Assembly: GCA_015056925.1 (NCBI GenBank)
Contig: SVFJ01000007.1
Coordinates: forward strand, 1-64,000
Length of the DNA: 64,000 nt
DNA from: Lachnospiraceae bacterium
Lineage (GTDB): Bacteria > Bacillota > Clostridia > Lachnospirales > Lachnospiraceae
Direction of reading: 5' to 3'
Shown: positions 45,739 through 54,538 of the stretch, one piece after another
How the letters are laid out: every line of letters starts with the position of its first letter
Numbering within the stretch: position 1 is the stretch's first letter
The notes under the pieces: model-generated
The model's database searches: none
The model's input: the letters and a program-made list of their open reading frames with translations, nothing else
Told to the model about the DNA's origin: nothing
Position numbers and translations under genes: made by a program

Positions 45739-46443
45739 TTATTTCTCCTCATCTTTAAAACTATAACCTACACTCAGCTCATTCTTGATATATTTGTTCT
45801 CGCCGGGTTTTTCATGAAACTTCTTTCTGATATTTGCCATATTCACCTGAAGCTTCTTAACACTGCCTGCGTCCGCGTATCCCCATATCTTCTTTATAAT
45901 CTCAGAATATGTCAATACACGTCCTGCATGAATCGATAAGAGTTCCACAATATTATACTCTGTCTGTGTCAGTTTAATCTCTTCTCCATCCAATACAATG
46001 CTTCTGCGCTCATAATCAATTGTCATATTGTTTACTGTAAAGGACTTACCTACCTGACGCTCGCCCTCCTCCTGACGAGTACTTCTAAGCGTTGCCCTTA
46101 CTCTGGCAAGAAATTCATTCGTTCCAAAAGGCTTAGTCACATAATCATTGGCACCTAAATCCAATGCCTTTACCTTATCAATCTCATTTGTTCGTGCTGA
46201 CAGAATAATAATCGGCGTCGCAAACTCCTCTCTTATACCACGAATCAAATCTAATCCATCCATATCCGGCAACCCCAAATCTAAAATTACCAGATTAGGA
46301 CAATGCGATAAAAACATCGTCTTACCATTACTACCGTTATTTGCACATAGCACCTGATAGCCATTGGTTTCCAATATAGTCTTTATAAAATTTCGGATAT
46401 TATTTTCGTCCTCAACTACCAAAATCTTATATTTATTGCTCAT
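45739..46443 (-). CDS. KdpE-like response regulator
   Basis: A 234-residue OmpR/KdpE-type regulator: receiver domain (about 4-118) with ILVVEDENN, phosphoacceptor Asp in LVILDLGLPDMDG (about residue 53) and Lys in VTKPFG, then a winged helix DNA-binding domain (about 135-230) ending GVGYSF-like. Start ATG 46443 follows GGAGGATGAGG, while the 46452 ATG abuts the site. It overlaps the kinase stop by about ten bases and directly precedes the Na/Pi transporter. No kdpFABC genes are nearby, so a phosphate or ion response other than K+ uptake is possible. Confidence 0.9.
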   Translation of the reverse strand: MSNKYKILVVEDENNIRNFIKTILETNGYQVLCANNGSNGKTMFLSHCPNLVILDLGLPDMDGLDLIRGIREEFATPIIILSARTNEIDKVKALDLGANDYVTKPFGTNEFLARVRATLRSTRQEEGERQVGKSFTVNNMTIDYERRSIVLDGEEIKLTQTEYNIVELLSIHAGRVLTYSEIIKKIWGYADAGSVKKLQVNMANIRKKFHEKPGENKYIKNELSVGYSFKDEEK

Positions 46444-47494
46444 TTTCCTCATCCTCCATATCTAAACAGAATCGAAAACAGCAGCCTCCTTGCGAGTTAT
46501 TCTCCACCATAATACTTCCCTCATGTGCCCTAATAATAGATGCACACACCGATAAGCCGATTCCCATGCTGCTTTTCTGACAATCTGCCGGAGCATTCTT
46601 TTTCTCAAAATAGCCTGTAAAAATATCGTTCATTCTTTCCTTATCAATCCCACACCCATCATCAATAATCTCAAAAAATGCCTTTTGGTTAAAAATATAC
46701 ACCTTAAGAATGAGCCTTGTCATTCCTACTGCATGCTGTACCGCATTCTCCAGAATATTCACAACTACCTGTTCAATCAGTGTCGCATCCATTGGAATCA
46801 TAACAAAATCCTCCGGTATACTCACCTCTATCTCCTGATTCGGATAGCGCTTACGAAAACGCACCAGGACAGCATCAATTAATTCCTCTAAAACAACCGG
46901 ACTCTTGACAATCTTCATCTTTACATTGTCAATTCTGGTAACAGTAAGTAAATTCTCTACCATGCCTACTAACCACTGGGAATCATCTCTGATTCCATTA
47001 GCAAGCTGAATCATCTGCTCCTTAGACAAATCATCATACTTCTCTACAATTGCAGAACTGGAACCATATATGGTTGTTAACGGCGTTCTTAAATCATGCG
47101 ATACTGCACGAAGAAGATTGGCACGCATCTTTTCTTTTTCCCCCTCAGCCTGTAATTTATCCTGCTGACGCACCTTCGTCATCAATGCACTGGTAAAAAT
47201 CGTAATCACCAACATAATCACTGCAGATACCAAATTAACAGGGATACTGAAGTTAAATTTAAAATATGGAAATGTAAATGCATAGTTCAGTGCCATCACG
47301 CTGACTATGGAACCTGCCACTCCATACCAATAACCATCTGTATACATCGCAATCAAAAATACCGCCAAAACAAACAGCGCCGGAATCAGCGTGCTTGCTT
47401 CCAGTAACTCTGAAATAAAAAGACTAATTACAAAAAATGTAAAGAGTACAATTGTTGAAAAAATAATGTTTTTCGGTCTTCTGTTTTTATCCAT
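46433..47494 (-). CDS. KdpD-like membrane sensor kinase, N-terminally truncated form
   Basis: A 353-residue histidine kinase with four membrane helices of the DUF4118/KdpD transmembrane type (about 15-115), a HisKA domain with SHDLRTPLTTIYGSSS (His about 142) and an HATPase domain with NILENAVQHA, DDGCGID and GIGLSV. It lacks the roughly 400-residue N-terminal KdpD and universal-stress domains, as in many short KdpD-like kinases. Start ATG 47494 follows GGAGG; the 47512 frame adds an unlikely segment. It begins the operon; a 20-bp dyad lies upstream. Confidence 0.9.
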   Translation of the reverse strand: MDKNRRPKNIIFSTIVLFTFFVISLFISELLEASTLIPALFVLAVFLIAMYTDGYWYGVAGSIVSVMALNYAFTFPYFKFNFSIPVNLVSAVIMLVITIFTSALMTKVRQQDKLQAEGEKEKMRANLLRAVSHDLRTPLTTIYGSSSAIVEKYDDLSKEQMIQLANGIRDDSQWLVGMVENLLTVTRIDNVKMKIVKSPVVLEELIDAVLVRFRKRYPNQEIEVSIPEDFVMIPMDATLIEQVVVNILENAVQHAVGMTRLILKVYIFNQKAFFEIIDDGCGIDKERMNDIFTGYFEKKNAPADCQKSSMGIGLSVCASIIRAHEGSIMVENNSQGGCCFRFCLDMEDEENEQ

Positions 47495-47538
47495 ACTGCC
47501 TCCCTCACACATGATAACATCTTGTCAGTAAAGAAACA

Positions 47539-47558
47539 GTTAAGATTTGAATCTTAAC
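47539..47558. promoter_or_regulatory. Dyad GTTAAGATT-TG-AATCTTAAC upstream of the sensor-kinase operon
   Basis: Two 9-bp arms are exact complements. It lies 45-64 bases before the start of the kinase gene, a good place for an operator, maybe for the KdpE-like regulator. Terminator function is unlikely as no T-run follows. Confidence 0.5.
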
Positions 47559-47589
47559 CGCTTTTCATGCATATTATTCTAGCACATTC

Positions 47590-47622
47590 AAAAGCCTGTG
47601 GTCATAAAAACCACAGGCTTTT
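47590..47622 (-). terminator. Terminator of the DUF1624 gene
   Basis: AAAAGCCTGTGGT/ACCACAGGCTTTT, a perfect 13-bp stem just after the stop codon; the arm itself ends in a T-run on either strand. Confidence 0.88.
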
Positions 47623-47623
47623 C

Positions 47624-48361
47624 TTATCTTCCTATAAATACAATCATCAAAATCCCATAAACAATCGGTTGGTGTAACATATAAATAATCAGCGAATGCT
47701 TCCCTATCCATTCCAACAAACGATTCTTAAAATGATAACAATAATTCAGCAGTTTCTTACTTTCCATCAGCTTATGTATGTAATACCCTGCCGCATACAG
47801 AAATATCCACGGAATTAGCGAAAAGTAATCTGTTGAATAAAATCCCCTTGCAGGAAATCCCAGATAGGTCGTGAAGCTGTTTGCATACCACGAATCAGGC
47901 AGTTCAAAAATCTGCCATACGCCAACTCCTAATCCTCCCGAATTCACATTTCTCGTCAATATAAACAAACCAAAGCTGATAAGAATTCCCATTACCGGGG
48001 GACATTTGCATAAACACTTGTCTAATGGAATAAACACCAACATACAGCTTCCAAGTAATGTTAATACTCCAAACACCACAATATTAGAAGGCATGACAAT
48101 CGCAGTCACCACTGTAACCAAAATTCCTGCGACAAATACCATTAGTCCACGCCTTAATTTCCTCCTGCCAAAGCTCCAGCAAAAACCGGACAGTAGGATG
48201 AATCCCCAACAGATACTCTGCTGCCAGTAATATGCAGCCTCGGACCGATACCACTTCCAATTTATTCCAAATATATAAACAATATCCCATACAGTATGAT
48301 AAATCACCATGCTAATGATAATCAAACCTCTTATACTATCCAACATAGCATATCTCTTCAT
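47624..48361 (-). CDS. DUF1624 (heparan-alpha-glucosaminide acetyltransferase-like) membrane protein
   Basis: A 245-residue membrane protein of the DUF1624 / YeiB-related acyltransferase superfamily. It begins MKRYAMLDSIRGLIIISMVIYH, where the Arg-Gly and His in the first helix match the acyltransferase-3-like signature, and has about seven helices, ending HSLIIYMLHQPIVYGIL. These proteins are believed to move acetyl or acyl groups across the membrane to sugars; the substrate is unknown. ATG 48361 follows AGGAGG; the TTG at 48367 is an artefact of the open frame. Divergent to nhaC. Confidence 0.82.
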   Translation of the reverse strand: MKRYAMLDSIRGLIIISMVIYHTVWDIVYIFGINWKWYRSEAAYYWQQSICWGFILLSGFCWSFGRRKLRRGLMVFVAGILVTVVTAIVMPSNIVVFGVLTLLGSCMLVFIPLDKCLCKCPPVMGILISFGLFILTRNVNSGGLGVGVWQIFELPDSWYANSFTTYLGFPARGFYSTDYFSLIPWIFLYAAGYYIHKLMESKKLLNYCYHFKNRLLEWIGKHSLIIYMLHQPIVYGILMIVFIGR

Positions 48362-48490
48362 TTGCAACTCCTCCTACCAAAAGTATAGCATATAGATACA
48401 CTTGATACCAAAGAGTTTGTTTACCATAGCATGAATTATGTAAATATGATACACTATATTTATCTTTATTTTAGTAAAAGGAGAGAATTT

Positions 48491-49804
48491 ATGCAAAAAG
48501 GAAATTGGCGTGCGTTATTACCAATCGGAGTTTTTTTATTTTTATACTTAGGACTTGGACTGTTGTTTGAATACGGTCTTGGAATCGCAATGGGATTCTA
48601 CAATATCCCCATCGTAGTTTCATTTCTTGTAGCTTTATTAGTGGCATTTATTCAGAATCCTGCCTTAAAGTTTGATGAAAAGTTAGAGGTCATTGCAAAA
48701 GGTGTGGGAGACAAGAATATTATTACAATGATTTTGATTTTCCTTACAGCCGGCGTATTTGTGGGTGTTGTAGGCAGAAGCAGTGCAGAGAGTGTTGCTT
48801 ATTTCCTCTTATCCATTTTCCCTGCGCAGTTTGCTGTATTGGTATTATTTATTGTCAGCTGTTTTGTATCTCTTGCCATGGGTACCTCCGTTGGTACGAT
48901 TACATTGATTACACCAATTTCTATTGCTGTAGCCAATGCGTCCGGCTTTTCACCTGCCTTATGTGTTGGTACCGTTATCAGCGGCGCTATGTTTGGTGAT
49001 AATCTGTCATTTATTTCAGATACAACCATCGCAGCCTGCAATGGACAGGGCTGTGAAATGAAGGACAAATTCAAAGCTAATTTTTTCATTGCCCTTCCTG
49101 CTGCTATCGCAAGCACAGTAATTATTTTAGCTTTGTCACTAAATAACGAAGTAACCGCCGGTGTTGACTTATCCTATAACCTGGTACAGATTGTGCCTTA
49201 TATTCTTGTTCTAATTGGAGGGATTGTTGGAATTAATGTATTTATCGTTTTACTAATCGGTATTACTTCAGGTGCCTTTATTATGTTGGTTACAAATGCA
49301 ACCGCACCTACGGACCTACTTGCAAATATGGGCTCAGGTGTATCAGGTATGTATGAAACCATCATGGTTACGATTCTGGTATCTGCTATCTGCGCATTAA
49401 TTCGTGAATACGGCGGTTTTCAGGCAATTCTATCCTTTATTCGACGCGTGTTTAAAAACACAAAAGGCGGAAAGTTAGGTATGGGACTTCTGGTTGGTGC
49501 TATGGATATTGCTACTGCCAATAATACAGTTGCCATTGTAATGGCAAATCCAATTGCCAAAGAAATTTCAGAGGAATACGACATCTCACCAAAGAATGCT
49601 GCTTCCATACTGGATACCTTCTCTTGTATCTTCCAAAGTATCATTCCATACGGTGCACAGATATTAGTAGCAATTTCTGCGGCTACAGAGCTTGGTTGTG
49701 AACTATCAGCTTTTGATATTATACCAAACTTGTTTTATCCGTATATGTTACTCATCAGCTGTCTAATTGCTATTTTTGCCTTTGGCGAAAAGAAGAAACA
49801 ATAA
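48491..49804 (+). CDS. nhaC: Na+/H+ antiporter NhaC family protein
   Basis: A 437-residue polytopic membrane protein with about eleven helices, typical of the NhaC family that exchanges Na+ (or organic anions) for protons. Family-typical stretches include VSLAMGTSVGTITLITPI, SGAMFGDNLSFISDTTIA and the central IATANNTVAIV. It contributes to pH or sodium homeostasis; NhaC relatives may also be amino-acid/malate-lactate antiporters, so the substrate is not settled. The start is ATG 48491 behind AAAAGGAGAG; the frame from 48431 has no ribosome site. Single gene with terminator. Confidence 0.88.
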   Translation: MQKGNWRALLPIGVFLFLYLGLGLLFEYGLGIAMGFYNIPIVVSFLVALLVAFIQNPALKFDEKLEVIAKGVGDKNIITMILIFLTAGVFVGVVGRSSAESVAYFLLSIFPAQFAVLVLFIVSCFVSLAMGTSVGTITLITPISIAVANASGFSPALCVGTVISGAMFGDNLSFISDTTIAACNGQGCEMKDKFKANFFIALPAAIASTVIILALSLNNEVTAGVDLSYNLVQIVPYILVLIGGIVGINVFIVLLIGITSGAFIMLVTNATAPTDLLANMGSGVSGMYETIMVTILVSAICALIREYGGFQAILSFIRRVFKNTKGGKLGMGLLVGAMDIATANNTVAIVMANPIAKEISEEYDISPKNAASILDTFSCIFQSIIPYGAQILVAISAATELGCELSAFDIIPNLFYPYMLLISCLIAIFAFGEKKKQ

Positions 49805-49808
49805 ACAA

Positions 49809-49850
49809 AACCTTGGAGTATGGCTTCAACACCAACTCCAAGGTTTCTTT
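49809..49850 (+). terminator. Terminator of nhaC
   Basis: AACCTTGGAGT and ACTCCAAGGTT (11 bp) with a 15-base loop, then TCTTTTTATTT. It also lies just beyond the stop of the converging CotF gene. Confidence 0.88.
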
Positions 49851-49857
49851 TTATTTC

Positions 49858-50121
49858 TTACTTCGCACTCTGGCTAAACTGCTGCTTTACTTCCTGAAGC
49901 TTTCTATCCTCTGCCATTGGTGTCGGATATAAGCCCTTTGTATGCATCATCTGAAATACATCCTGCTGAATCTCATGCTCCTGATTTAAAATATGAAGCA
50001 TTGTCTTTCTCACATCCTCATGCACACACTCATTTGCCGCAGTATTAAACTCTGCAGTTGATGCCTTCTGTGTGGCTAAAGCATCACCTAAGATTTCCTT
50101 CTCTGTATAAATCCCCTGCAT
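49858..50121 (-). CDS. CotF-like spore coat protein
   Basis: An 87-residue helical protein of the coat F (CotF) family, a ferritin-like four-helix fold. EVTALATQKASTAEFNTAANECVHEDVR-type pattern, seen here as residues about 11-40, is the family core, followed by LNQEHEIQQDVFQMM and a short polar tail (GLYPTPMAEDRKL). CotF proteins are synthesised during sporulation and deposited on the coat or outer spore layers. AAGGAGG precedes ATG 50121. A second small related helical protein is encoded 12 bases upstream. Confidence 0.85.
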   Translation of the reverse strand: MQGIYTEKEILGDALATQKASTAEFNTAANECVHEDVRKTMLHILNQEHEIQQDVFQMMHTKGLYPTPMAEDRKLQEVKQQFSQSAK

Positions 50122-50133
50122 ATCCTTACCTCC

Positions 50134-50319
50134 TTATGATAACTTTGAGTAGAGTTCATTAAAATGTCCCTGATGCTTCTGCGAAATACTCTGCATCTTG
50201 CATCTTAATTCTTCAGTGTCTGCATGCTCTGCAAGCATCTGATATTTCTTTACCAAAAGCTCCTCCTCGGAAAGTAAGGATTTAATTGTTGCCAATTCCT
50301 TTTCTGATAGCTTTATCAT
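50134..50319 (-). CDS. Small helical spore-coat-associated protein
   Basis: A 61-residue all-helical protein (MIKLSEKELATIKSLLSEE..., with EELLVKKYQMLAEHADTEEL and an ending YSKLS). It looks like one half of the CotF/DUF2383 ferritin-like pair and is always next to a CotF gene in clostridia by family convention; this assignment is from length, helicity and context. Strong AGGAGG precedes ATG 50319, and it is the first gene of a two-gene unit, 12 bases before the CotF gene. Confidence 0.75.
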   Translation of the reverse strand: MIKLSEKELATIKSLLSEEELLVKKYQMLAEHADTEELRCKMQSISQKHQGHFNELYSKLS

Positions 50320-50342
50320 GAAAATACCTCCTCATTTACCTC

Positions 50343-50388
50343 ATACTATTTGAATAGTCGCCATTTACGCCGACTACACAAATAGTAT
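50343..50388. terminator. Long hairpin between the coat-protein pair and the SBP gene
   Basis: ATACTATTTG (50343-50352) faces CAAATAGTAT (50379-50388), and inside TAGTCG faces CGACTA. It makes a 46-bp hairpin without an evident T-run, 26 bases beyond the stop of the binding-protein gene. It is a probable terminator or processing site. Confidence 0.6.
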
Positions 50389-50413
50389 CTGCAAACAAGA
50401 AGGTATTTATACT

Positions 50414-51490
50414 TTACTGATATCTCTGTTCAATAATTTCCTGTGTCAAATGAACCACAGAATATTCTTTTTCATCAATTTTTAAAACATCAATTGATTC
50501 ATATGCGCTAAAAATTTCTTCATCCATATAATGGAATTTTACAGGCTGTTCTCCTGTCTCTAAAGTTTCAATAATAGCCTGTACTCTTGGTCCATGCAAG
50601 GGATTACACTCCGCAATACAGGCTATCTTTCCCTTTAATGCATAGCTCATGGCATCGCGCTTTACGCCATCAAAGGATACCACCATAATCTCACCGTTCC
50701 CAATATCTAATCCAACCTTTTTTCCGGTTGCCTCGATAGCTTCTATTGCGCCATATGCTTCATTATCATTTTCACAATATACTACATTGATATTGTCGTA
50801 TTGCTTCAGGAATTCCTCCATAACTTCTTTTCCCTTGGTTCTTGTAAAGTCTCCCGGCTTTTCTTCCAGCAAATCCCAACCATAGGCTTCTACTGCATCT
50901 CTAAGTCTCTTGGTTCTTCCAATCTGTGAAGAACCGCCAAGTGTTCCCTGAATATTAACAATATGTACATCCTTGGCTGCTATATTATTTTTCAGTGTAT
51001 ATTGTCTGAGCCACTCCGTAACCTTTTGTCCTTCCAGTTCAAAGTCGGCACCTACCCAACAGGTAAACAGACTCTCATCAGCTACATCTACCATTCGGTC
51101 TACAATAATCACCGGAATATCTGCATCCTTTGCCTCCTGCAACACAGTATCCCAACCCTTTTCTGTAACAGGTGCCAATATAATGTAATCAACCTCCTGC
51201 TGTATAAAGGTGCGGATTGCCATAATCTGATTTGCCTGCTTTTGCTGCCCATCCTCAAAAATCAACTCATAGCCATTCTCTTCCGTGAAGGTATTTATGA
51301 TAGATTCTGTATGTGCACTTCGCCAGTCTGATTCTGCTCCAAGCTGCGAAAAACCTACTACTATGTTTTCCTTTACTTCTTCCTTAACAGTGTCCGATGG
51401 TGCTCCTCCATCCTTATCACTGCTTCCACAACCAATCATCATCAAGCCGAATATTATAGTCAACATGATTGCTAAGGACCTCTTAAACAT
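50414..51490 (-). CDS. YtfQ-like sugar-binding lipoprotein linked to a chemoreceptor
   Basis: A 358-residue exported lipoprotein (lipobox MMIGC, Cys about 21) of the periplasmic-binding type I fold. The first strand reads VVGFSQLGAESDWR, close to the galactofuranose-binding signature of E. coli YtfQ (GFSQVGSESGWR), and further on it has VDYIILAPVTEKGWD and IPVIIVDRMVD. It lies only 2 bases after the chemoreceptor stop codon and has no permease directly after it. It probably binds a furanose sugar and presents it to the chemoreceptor, and perhaps also to the permeases upstream. Confidence 0.88.
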   Translation of the reverse strand: MFKRSLAIMLTIIFGLMMIGCGSSDKDGGAPSDTVKEEVKENIVVGFSQLGAESDWRSAHTESIINTFTEENGYELIFEDGQQKQANQIMAIRTFIQQEVDYIILAPVTEKGWDTVLQEAKDADIPVIIVDRMVDVADESLFTCWVGADFELEGQKVTEWLRQYTLKNNIAAKDVHIVNIQGTLGGSSQIGRTKRLRDAVEAYGWDLLEEKPGDFTRTKGKEVMEEFLKQYDNINVVYCENDNEAYGAIEAIEATGKKVGLDIGNGEIMVVSFDGVKRDAMSYALKGKIACIAECNPLHGPRVQAIIETLETGEQPVKFHYMDEEIFSAYESIDVLKIDEKEYSVVHLTQEIIEQRYQ

Positions 51491-51492
51491 AC

Positions 51493-53349
51493 TTATTCTT
51501 CTCCAATACTATTACATTCTTCCTCTTTGTCTGTATCCTCTTCCAAAAGCGGTTCTGTTTCTGTTTCTTCTATAGCTACCGTTTCTTCCAAAGCTACCGT
51601 TTCTTCCATAGCTACTGTTTCTTCCAAAGCTACTGTTTCTTCCAAAGCTACTGTTTCTCCCTCTGTCTCAACTACACTTTCTGTCTCACCACTAAAATAA
51701 GACACAGATTCTTCCAACTCCTTCGCCATTGTATTCATCTTCTCGCAATTGTCATTAACAGTCTTAACCTCTTCTATAATCTCAAAAATATTTGCATTTA
51801 CCTCTTCATTATTTGCGGTATTCTCCTCACATATTGCGCTAAGAGTATGCACATTCTGAATAATATTTTCTTTATACTCTGTCAGGTTCTCTGTCTTACC
51901 TGCAATCGCACGGATTTCTTCCACTGATTGATGAATCTCGTTACTCAGTTCATCATACTTCTGCTGCGTAATCGCAACGCTCTCCTGCTCCAGCATAATA
52001 ATAGAACAAACACCCTCTGCCAGCTCTACAGACTTTCTTGACTTCTCTGTGATGGTATTGGCAAGATTCTTAATCATCTCAGCACCCTGTGCACTCTGCT
52101 CTGACAGCTTTCTGATTTCCTCTGCAACTACCGAGAAACCACGACCGGCTTCTCCTGCTCTGGCAGCCTCTATTGATGCATTTAAGCTCAAAAGATTGGT
52201 CTGCTCTGAAATTCCAAGAATTAATTCAACCGCCTCGTCAATCTCGGCTATAGAATCATTGGTCTGCTTTATCTGCATAGTGATACTGTTAACAGCATCT
52301 ACCGATGCCTTGGTATTCTCCAGAATTTCTTCCATATCAGCCTTTGCTTCACTGTTTGTCGCTAATATATCCTTAGAATTTTTATTCAAATGGTCTACAT
52401 TCTCGGAAATGTCATTTACACAATTACCGATTTCATCCATCTGGTCGCTGATACTCTGTACGTTATCCGTCAGTGAAAGCATAGCTGTAGAAAGCTCATC
52501 TACTGCTGTTGTAATCTGGTTTGCCCTGCGGTTGGTACTCTCACTTAATTCTGTGGCTTCTGCAATGTTCTCTACCAATACCTGAGATACCGATTTCACC
52601 TTTCCAATCGTATTGGAAAGATTATCCTGCATCATTGCCGTATCTTCTAAAAGAATATTCATCTCTTTGACAGAACTGCTCTTTTTCTCCTGAATACTCA
52701 AATCTCCCTGCGCCAACGCCGTAATATTTTTGCCGATTGCATCAAAGGTTTTTATTAATTTCTTACTAAAAATCATAGCAACCAATGCAAATACAACTAT
52801 TAATACAGCTGCTATCACAACAAAATTGGTAACAATTTCTATCATTCCGCCGGTTACATCACCAACGAGCTGACAAGCAACTGCAACGCCGATAATATCA
52901 CCCTGTACCTCTATCGGCATACAGTATGCATAATAGTAGCTTCCGTTAATCTCTACATTATCCTCAAAATAACCTTCCGGCATATCGTATCTGTCACTTA
53001 AAACATCTCTCTGGAAAATAATTTCTCTCACACGATAATCATTCTCATTCTTGACAGAGGCAGTACAGCTACTTTCCAAAATGATTGCCATCTCAATATT
53101 CTGACTCTTCAGGCTGTCAATGTAATCATAATAATCCGTTACACTAACCGCAGTAATCTCATTTTCCTTACAATGACTTGCTAAATTATTAGAAACCAGA
53201 TACAGCTTCTCCTTGGCAGCATCTTCCAAATTACCCTTTGTCAAAAACAGGGATACCACGCTAATAATAATAACCGATAACATCAACGGTATAATCGAAA
53301 TACTAATGAGCATTGCAAACAAATTAAAAGACAGATTTTTTTTCTTCAT
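51493..53349 (-). CDS. Methyl-accepting chemotaxis protein with repeat tail
   Basis: A 618-residue chemoreceptor: first membrane helix (about 8-30), an external Cache-like domain (about 31-175, with [20 protein letters not shown]), second helix (about 178-205), HAMP (about 206-260) and signalling domain with [20 protein letters not shown] near 400. After the domain come five TVALEE-type repeats (about residues 565-595) and an acidic tail to the end. The next gene encodes a YtfQ-like binding protein with a 2-base gap, so the pair probably forms a sugar taxis module like Trg-RbsB. It has its own promoter (53391-53419). Confidence 0.93.
   Translation of the reverse strand: MKKKNLSFNLFAMLISISIIPLMLSVIIISVVSLFLTKGNLEDAAKEKLYLVSNNLASHCKENEITAVSVTDYYDYIDSLKSQNIEMAIILESSCTASVKNENDYRVREIIFQRDVLSDRYDMPEGYFEDNVEINGSYYYAYCMPIEVQGDIIGVAVACQLVGDVTGGMIEIVTNFVVIAAVLIVVFALVAMIFSKKLIKTFDAIGKNITALAQGDLSIQEKKSSSVKEMNILLEDTAMMQDNLSNTIGKVKSVSQVLVENIAEATELSESTNRRANQITTAVDELSTAMLSLTDNVQSISDQMDEIGNCVNDISENVDHLNKNSKDILATNSEAKADMEEILENTKASVDAVNSITMQIKQTNDSIAEIDEAVELILGISEQTNLLSLNASIEAARAGEAGRGFSVVAEEIRKLSEQSAQGAEMIKNLANTITEKSRKSVELAEGVCSIIMLEQESVAITQQKYDELSNEIHQSVEEIRAIAGKTENLTEYKENIIQNVHTLSAICEENTANNEEVNANIFEIIEEVKTVNDNCEKMNTMAKELEESVSYFSGETESVVETEGETVALEETVALEETVAMEETVALEETVAIEETETEPLLEEDTDKEEECNSIGEE
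51565..51654 (-). repeat. Five 18-bp tandem repeats coding TVALEE
   Basis: Within the chemoreceptor C-terminus, 18-bp units at 51565-51582, 51583-51600, 51601-51618, 51619-51636 and 51637-51654 encode TVALEE, with Met or Ile variants at the fourth position. The repeats keep frame, so copy number can change without frameshift. The role of the acidic tail is unknown. Confidence 0.95.
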
Positions 53350-53390
53350 CTCGAATTCTCCTTTTTGAATTGTCTACATCCCCTTATAAC

Positions 53391-53419
53391 ATTATAACTT
53401 TTTTTTGATACTTTGAAAA
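53391..53419 (-). promoter_or_regulatory. Promoter of the chemoreceptor-SBP unit
   Basis: Minus-strand TTTTCA (53414-53419), 17-base spacer, perfect TATAAT (53391-53396), 42 bases before the chemoreceptor start. It lies downstream of the ABC terminator, so this unit can be transcribed separately. Confidence 0.7.
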
Positions 53420-53453
53420 CACAAATTTCCAGGATAATCAGAAAACAGAATAA

Positions 53454-53483
53454 AAGCCCAAGAATATTCATACTCTTGAGCTT
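53454..53483 (-). terminator. Terminator of the sugar ABC operon
   Basis: AAGCTCAAGA (minus strand of 53474-53483) pairs with TCTTGGGCTT (53454-53463) using a G-U pair, then TTTATT. It lies between the last permease and the chemoreceptor. Confidence 0.75.
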
Positions 53484-53511
53484 ATTATTCCATTTTGTAT
53501 TTATTTCATTG

Positions 53512-54537
53512 CTATCCTTTTCTTGCCGCTCTCTTCTTACGTGCAATAACCACACTCTGTACCAATAAGAAAACACAAAGCATCGTTGCAATCGTAATAT
53601 TTGTCCACCATGCTTCACCCAAACCTGCTGATGATACAATATTCTTAATTGTACTTAAAGACAGCACGCCAAACAGTGTTCCTAAAATATTACCTACACC
53701 ACCTGTTAACAGCGTTCCACCGATAATAGAAGATGCAATCGCATTCATCTCCATACCTGACGCATGAGATGCTGCTCCTGAGCCTACATAAAGAAAATAT
53801 ACATATCCACCAATACCTGCTAATAAGCCTGATAACAGGTATGAAATGAACTTTGTTCTCTTCACATTAATTCCAAGCATTAATGCACTCTGTGTATTAC
53901 CTCCTACTGCATAGAAGTTACGTCCAAGCTTTGTCCATCTCAACATACAGAAGAAAACAACAACAACCAGAATTGCTACAACGACACCTATCTGAATATA
54001 TGCATCCACATACTTACCAAGTCTGTTCACAGAGCCCATAAACGGTACCACAATTCTTGTATCCTTTAATGCTACAAACGCTTCATTTGCAACGTTAAAC
54101 GGATTCGTATGTACAATGGTTGTCATACCTCTTGCAAAGAACATACCTGCCAATGTTACAATAAACGGCTGAATATCCAGATAAGCAATTAAAAATCCCT
54201 GTACCAAGCCAAATGCCAAACCGATAGCTAATGCAATCAGAATCGAACCAAATATATTTCCGTCATGATAGTCTAAATACACTGCACATGACATACTCAC
54301 CAGTGCAACCACACCGCCTACTGAAATATCAATACCACCGGTAATCATTACCAGACTCATACCAACCGATACAATAATCAATGCCGCATTTGCATTCAAA
54401 ATATTAAAGAAGGTCTGCGCTTTTAAAAATCCACTGCCAAGGAAAATCATGGCACATAAATACATCACAAAGAATACCACAATTGTAATCAGCAATAAGA
54501 GATTTGTATCTGAGAGGTTTTTCAATTTATTCTTCAT
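53512..54537 (-). CDS. ABC sugar permease (YjfF-like)
   Basis: A 341-residue integral-membrane permease of the ribose/galactofuranose (YjfF/YtfT, RbsC) type with about nine helices. TGGIDISVGGVVALVSM is the conserved family segment between helices 3 and 4, and GINVKRTKFISYLLSGLLAG is the loop that contacts the ATPase. It is the last gene of the transport operon, one base after the first permease (54539), and is followed by a terminator. Two different permeases, as here, make a heterodimeric pore. Confidence 0.92.
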   Translation of the reverse strand: MKNKLKNLSDTNLLLLITIVVFFVMYLCAMIFLGSGFLKAQTFFNILNANAALIIVSVGMSLVMITGGIDISVGGVVALVSMSCAVYLDYHDGNIFGSILIALAIGLAFGLVQGFLIAYLDIQPFIVTLAGMFFARGMTTIVHTNPFNVANEAFVALKDTRIVVPFMGSVNRLGKYVDAYIQIGVVVAILVVVVFFCMLRWTKLGRNFYAVGGNTQSALMLGINVKRTKFISYLLSGLLAGIGGYVYFLYVGSGAASHASGMEMNAIASSIIGGTLLTGGVGNILGTLFGVLSLSTIKNIVSSAGLGEAWWTNITIATMLCVFLLVQSVVIARKKRAARKG

Positions 54538-54538
54538 A

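Noticed and set aside
52049-52585. 178-residue plus-strand frame
   Set aside because: It is the antisense shadow of the chemoreceptor signalling domain.
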